Assembly: GCF_003605405.2 (NCBI RefSeq)
Contig: NZ_QYTW02000001.1
Location: 318,367 to 382,366, forward strand
Direction of reading: 5' to 3'
Source: Siminovitchia terrae
Lineage (GTDB): Bacteria; Bacillota; Bacilli; Bacillales; Bacillaceae_C
Length of the DNA stretch: 64,000 nt
Positions 62,483-64,000 of the stretch are shown in pieces. Numbering within the stretch: the first letter of the stretch is position 1; every line of letters begins with the position of its first letter. The position numbers were made by a program, and so were the translations under genes. The notes under the pieces are model-generated. The model had not been told where the DNA came from. It worked only from the letters and a program-made list of their open reading frames with translations, and did not search any database.

Positions 62483-63504
62483 AGGCCACCTCCCATGATC
62501 AGTGCAACCACTTTAAGTGTGATAAAGGAAGTCGCCGCAATCCCTCCGAACCAGGCAGCCACCTTCTGAAAGCTGATTGGCGGCTTTCCAACCACCTTTC
62601 CGGTTTGGCCGTTCATCGCAAAGGTATGCTCCGTTTTATCATAATCATAGTAAACCATCCAAACAGGAAGAAGAACATAATAACTGCGGACTTTCTTCGT
62701 GTTGATATGCTTATGATTATAACTGACGGAAGAATATCCTGAAATCGTTGAGCGAATATACGACTCTATAAAATTCTTTATTTTGGATTCAACACGCGGA
62801 TAGAGCACTTTATCATCGTAGTTATATTTCTCCGCAATATATCCCGCTAAATAGGGCGTCTTGAAATCCTTTAATTGATCGTAAGGAAACGGCTCCAGTT
62901 TATCCATGATTTTATCATCCATTTTTTCGGATGCATCAACAGGGACTTTGATATACGAGAGATCAATATCCCGATAGACATCAAAAAACTTTGTTTCAGT
63001 GTATTCATAATCTCCTCTTGTGTACTTCCTTACCTTCGTTCCGACCGCTTCTACCTTGGCCTTCGTCTTCAAATCATAAAGCCAAAATGGGACATACATT
63101 CCTGTGATTCCCTTGATTCGGTCCGCTGTCATGAATCCTTTTGGGGTGAGGCGGCCGTTTCTACACCACTTTTTAAAAGCCTGCATCGCTTCTTCCTTAC
63201 TGATGGTAAAAGGAATCACCTTAGCTGGAGCAAGTACACCAGACAATCTTTCCTGTAGAACTACACCTGCTCCGCAAAAGCCGCAAGTTGTCGCGGCGGT
63301 CTCTGCCTCTGTAATCAAAGCTGCACCGCAATTTTCACAATGATATTCCTTTGCTTCATCCTCAGATAATACAGATGTCTTCAAGTCCTCTGAAAAATCT
63401 TCAATTTGATCTTGTCTTCCACAGCTTTGACAGGTCAGCATTCCTGATTCGCTGTCAAAAGCCATGTCATCACCGCAATTCAGACATTTATAGTGAATGA
63501 CCAA
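62476..63504 (-). CDS. ydjG: zinc-ribbon membrane protein (YdjG type)
   Basis: The product is 342 residues from TTG 63504, which has AAGGGGGG upstream; the GTG eight codons earlier precedes that site. Two N-terminal zinc ribbons are visible (CLNCGDDM...CQSCG and HCENCGAAL...CGFCG). A soluble domain (IPFTISKEEAMQAFKKWCR, MYVPFWLYDLKTKA, LLPVWMVYYDYD) and a C-terminal membrane helix follow. With YdjH it is thought to form a membrane complex that works with YdjI and PspA. Confidence 0.85.
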   Translation of the reverse strand: MVIHYKCLNCGDDMAFDSESGMLTCQSCGRQDQIEDFSEDLKTSVLSEDEAKEYHCENCGAALITEAETAATTCGFCGAGVVLQERLSGVLAPAKVIPFTISKEEAMQAFKKWCRNGRLTPKGFMTADRIKGITGMYVPFWLYDLKTKAKVEAVGTKVRKYTRGDYEYTETKFFDVYRDIDLSYIKVPVDASEKMDDKIMDKLEPFPYDQLKDFKTPYLAGYIAEKYNYDDKVLYPRVESKIKNFIESYIRSTISGYSSVSYNHKHINTKKVRSYYVLLPVWMVYYDYDKTEHTFAMNGQTGKVVGKPPISFQKVAAWFGGIAATSFITLKVVALIMGGGLW

Positions 63505-63597
63505 TGAGATCCCCCCTTTGTCACACACAACAGTTTGAGAGCTGCAGCCCGGGCTACAGCTCTATCTGTAAGTCGGTTATTTGTTTAATAGCGCTGT

Positions 63598-64000
63598 CTA
63601 CTCTTTACTTTTGATTTGCTCCCTCAAAGCTGCCAATTCATCTTCTACATCCGGTCTACTATCATATTTTGCGGTCAAATCTTTTATGTCATCTTTCGGA
63701 GCTGCATTCAATTCTGCCATTGCATTCGCCTCATCAAGAGCCTTCTCCACTTTCTCTTCCATTCTATTAAAAGCCGACATGGAGCGGTTGGCTCCAGATA
63801 CCGAGGAACCGATCTTATTGAGCCTTTCCTGTGTTTTCGCTACAGCCATCTTACTTTTGATCATCGTTCTGCGGGCCTCTAGCTCTCCAATATCGGAAAC
63901 AAGCTTGTCATGCATCTCCCTCATCCGTACCGCATTGGAAGCTGCCAAACTGTATGCCTGCTGTAATTCCGCTTCTTTTTCAGCCAAAGATGCCTTCTTC
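63598..64000 (-). CDS. pspA: PspA/IM30 family protein (partial, runs off the window)
   Basis: Only the C-terminal part (about 134 residues) is visible; the frame stays open to base 64000. It is almost all helical with heptad patterns (QQAYSLAASNAVRMREMHDK, KMAVAKTQERLNKIG, MEEKVEKALDEANAMAEL) and ends in the acidic ALREQIKSKE region, as in PspA. PspA proteins coat and repair the cytoplasmic membrane. It is the first visible gene of the ydj-like operon. An ATG/TTG inside is not the true start. Confidence 0.85.
   Translation of the reverse strand, partial: KKASLAEKEAELQQAYSLAASNAVRMREMHDKLVSDIGELEARRTMIKSKMAVAKTQERLNKIGSSVSGANRSMSAFNRMEEKVEKALDEANAMAELNAAPKDDIKDLTAKYDSRPDVEDELAALREQIKSKE

Overview
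The window looks like a chromosomal segment of a Gram-positive, Bacillaceae-type bacterium. It has strong AAGGAGG-type ribosome sites with frequent TTG/GTG starts. It carries putBCP-putR, SipW/TasA-type matrix genes, an Isd haem system with sortase B, ydjFGHI-like genes and ctaM (yozB). It also has several intergenic repeats of the kind common in Bacillus. Codon use and layout look chromosomal. I see no rRNA, tRNA, CRISPR array, prophage or complete insertion sequence.

Layout. (1) 0.1-2.2 kb: a thioredoxin-like protein, a hotdog thioesterase and a zinc-ribbon MBL-fold protein. (2) 2.6-7.9 kb: proline catabolism, with proline dehydrogenase, P5C dehydrogenase, a Na+/proline symporter and a PucR-type regulator. 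(3) 8.0-19.0 kb: a trans-4-hydroxyproline pathway. It holds 4-hydroxyproline 2-epimerase, a second racemase-fold protein that has lost both catalytic cysteines, a multi-subunit D-hydroxyproline dehydrogenase split over two divergent operons, a deaminase, an alpha-ketoglutarate-semialdehyde dehydrogenase and an AgcS-type transporter. A sigma-54 activator sits between the two arms, and each arm starts with a -24/-12 promoter. (4) 19.3-38.1 kb: an extracellular island on the minus strand. It holds two TasA/CalY-like proteins, SipW, a short TapA-like protein and six secreted metallopeptidases (M14, M28 or M14-M28 fusions). All six peptidases carry the same ~80-residue helical module (FIMAH type), at different places in the chain. 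(5) 38.8-47.8 kb: assorted genes (DCC protein, membrane proteins, Asp-box protein, AraC/GyrI regulator, DUF3238-like protein, AEC transporter, CtaM) with many intergenic repeats. (6) 47.8-60.6 kb: two divergent Fur-controlled haem-iron units. The minus-strand one encodes three NEAT surface proteins (one with eight NEAT domains), a haem ABC transporter and sortase B. The plus-strand one encodes a second haem-type ABC transporter and IsdG. (7) 60.7-64.0 kb: ydjI-ydjH-ydjG-pspA(ydjF)-like genes; the pspA-like gene runs off the window.

How it may fit together (inference): the secreted peptidases would release amino acids from protein or collagen-like material. The adjacent put and hydroxyproline operons would feed proline and hydroxyproline to glutamate and 2-oxoglutarate. 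The haem operons would take iron from host or environmental haemoproteins. Together this suggests a scavenger of proteinaceous or animal-derived material.

Non-coding structure is rich. There are five same-orientation copies of a ~195-bp highly foldable repeat, two GGGGTCTGACCCC palindrome elements (one flanked by a 22-bp direct repeat), a 159-bp MITE-like element, a ~22-nt degenerate repeat array, and a cluster of Fur boxes.
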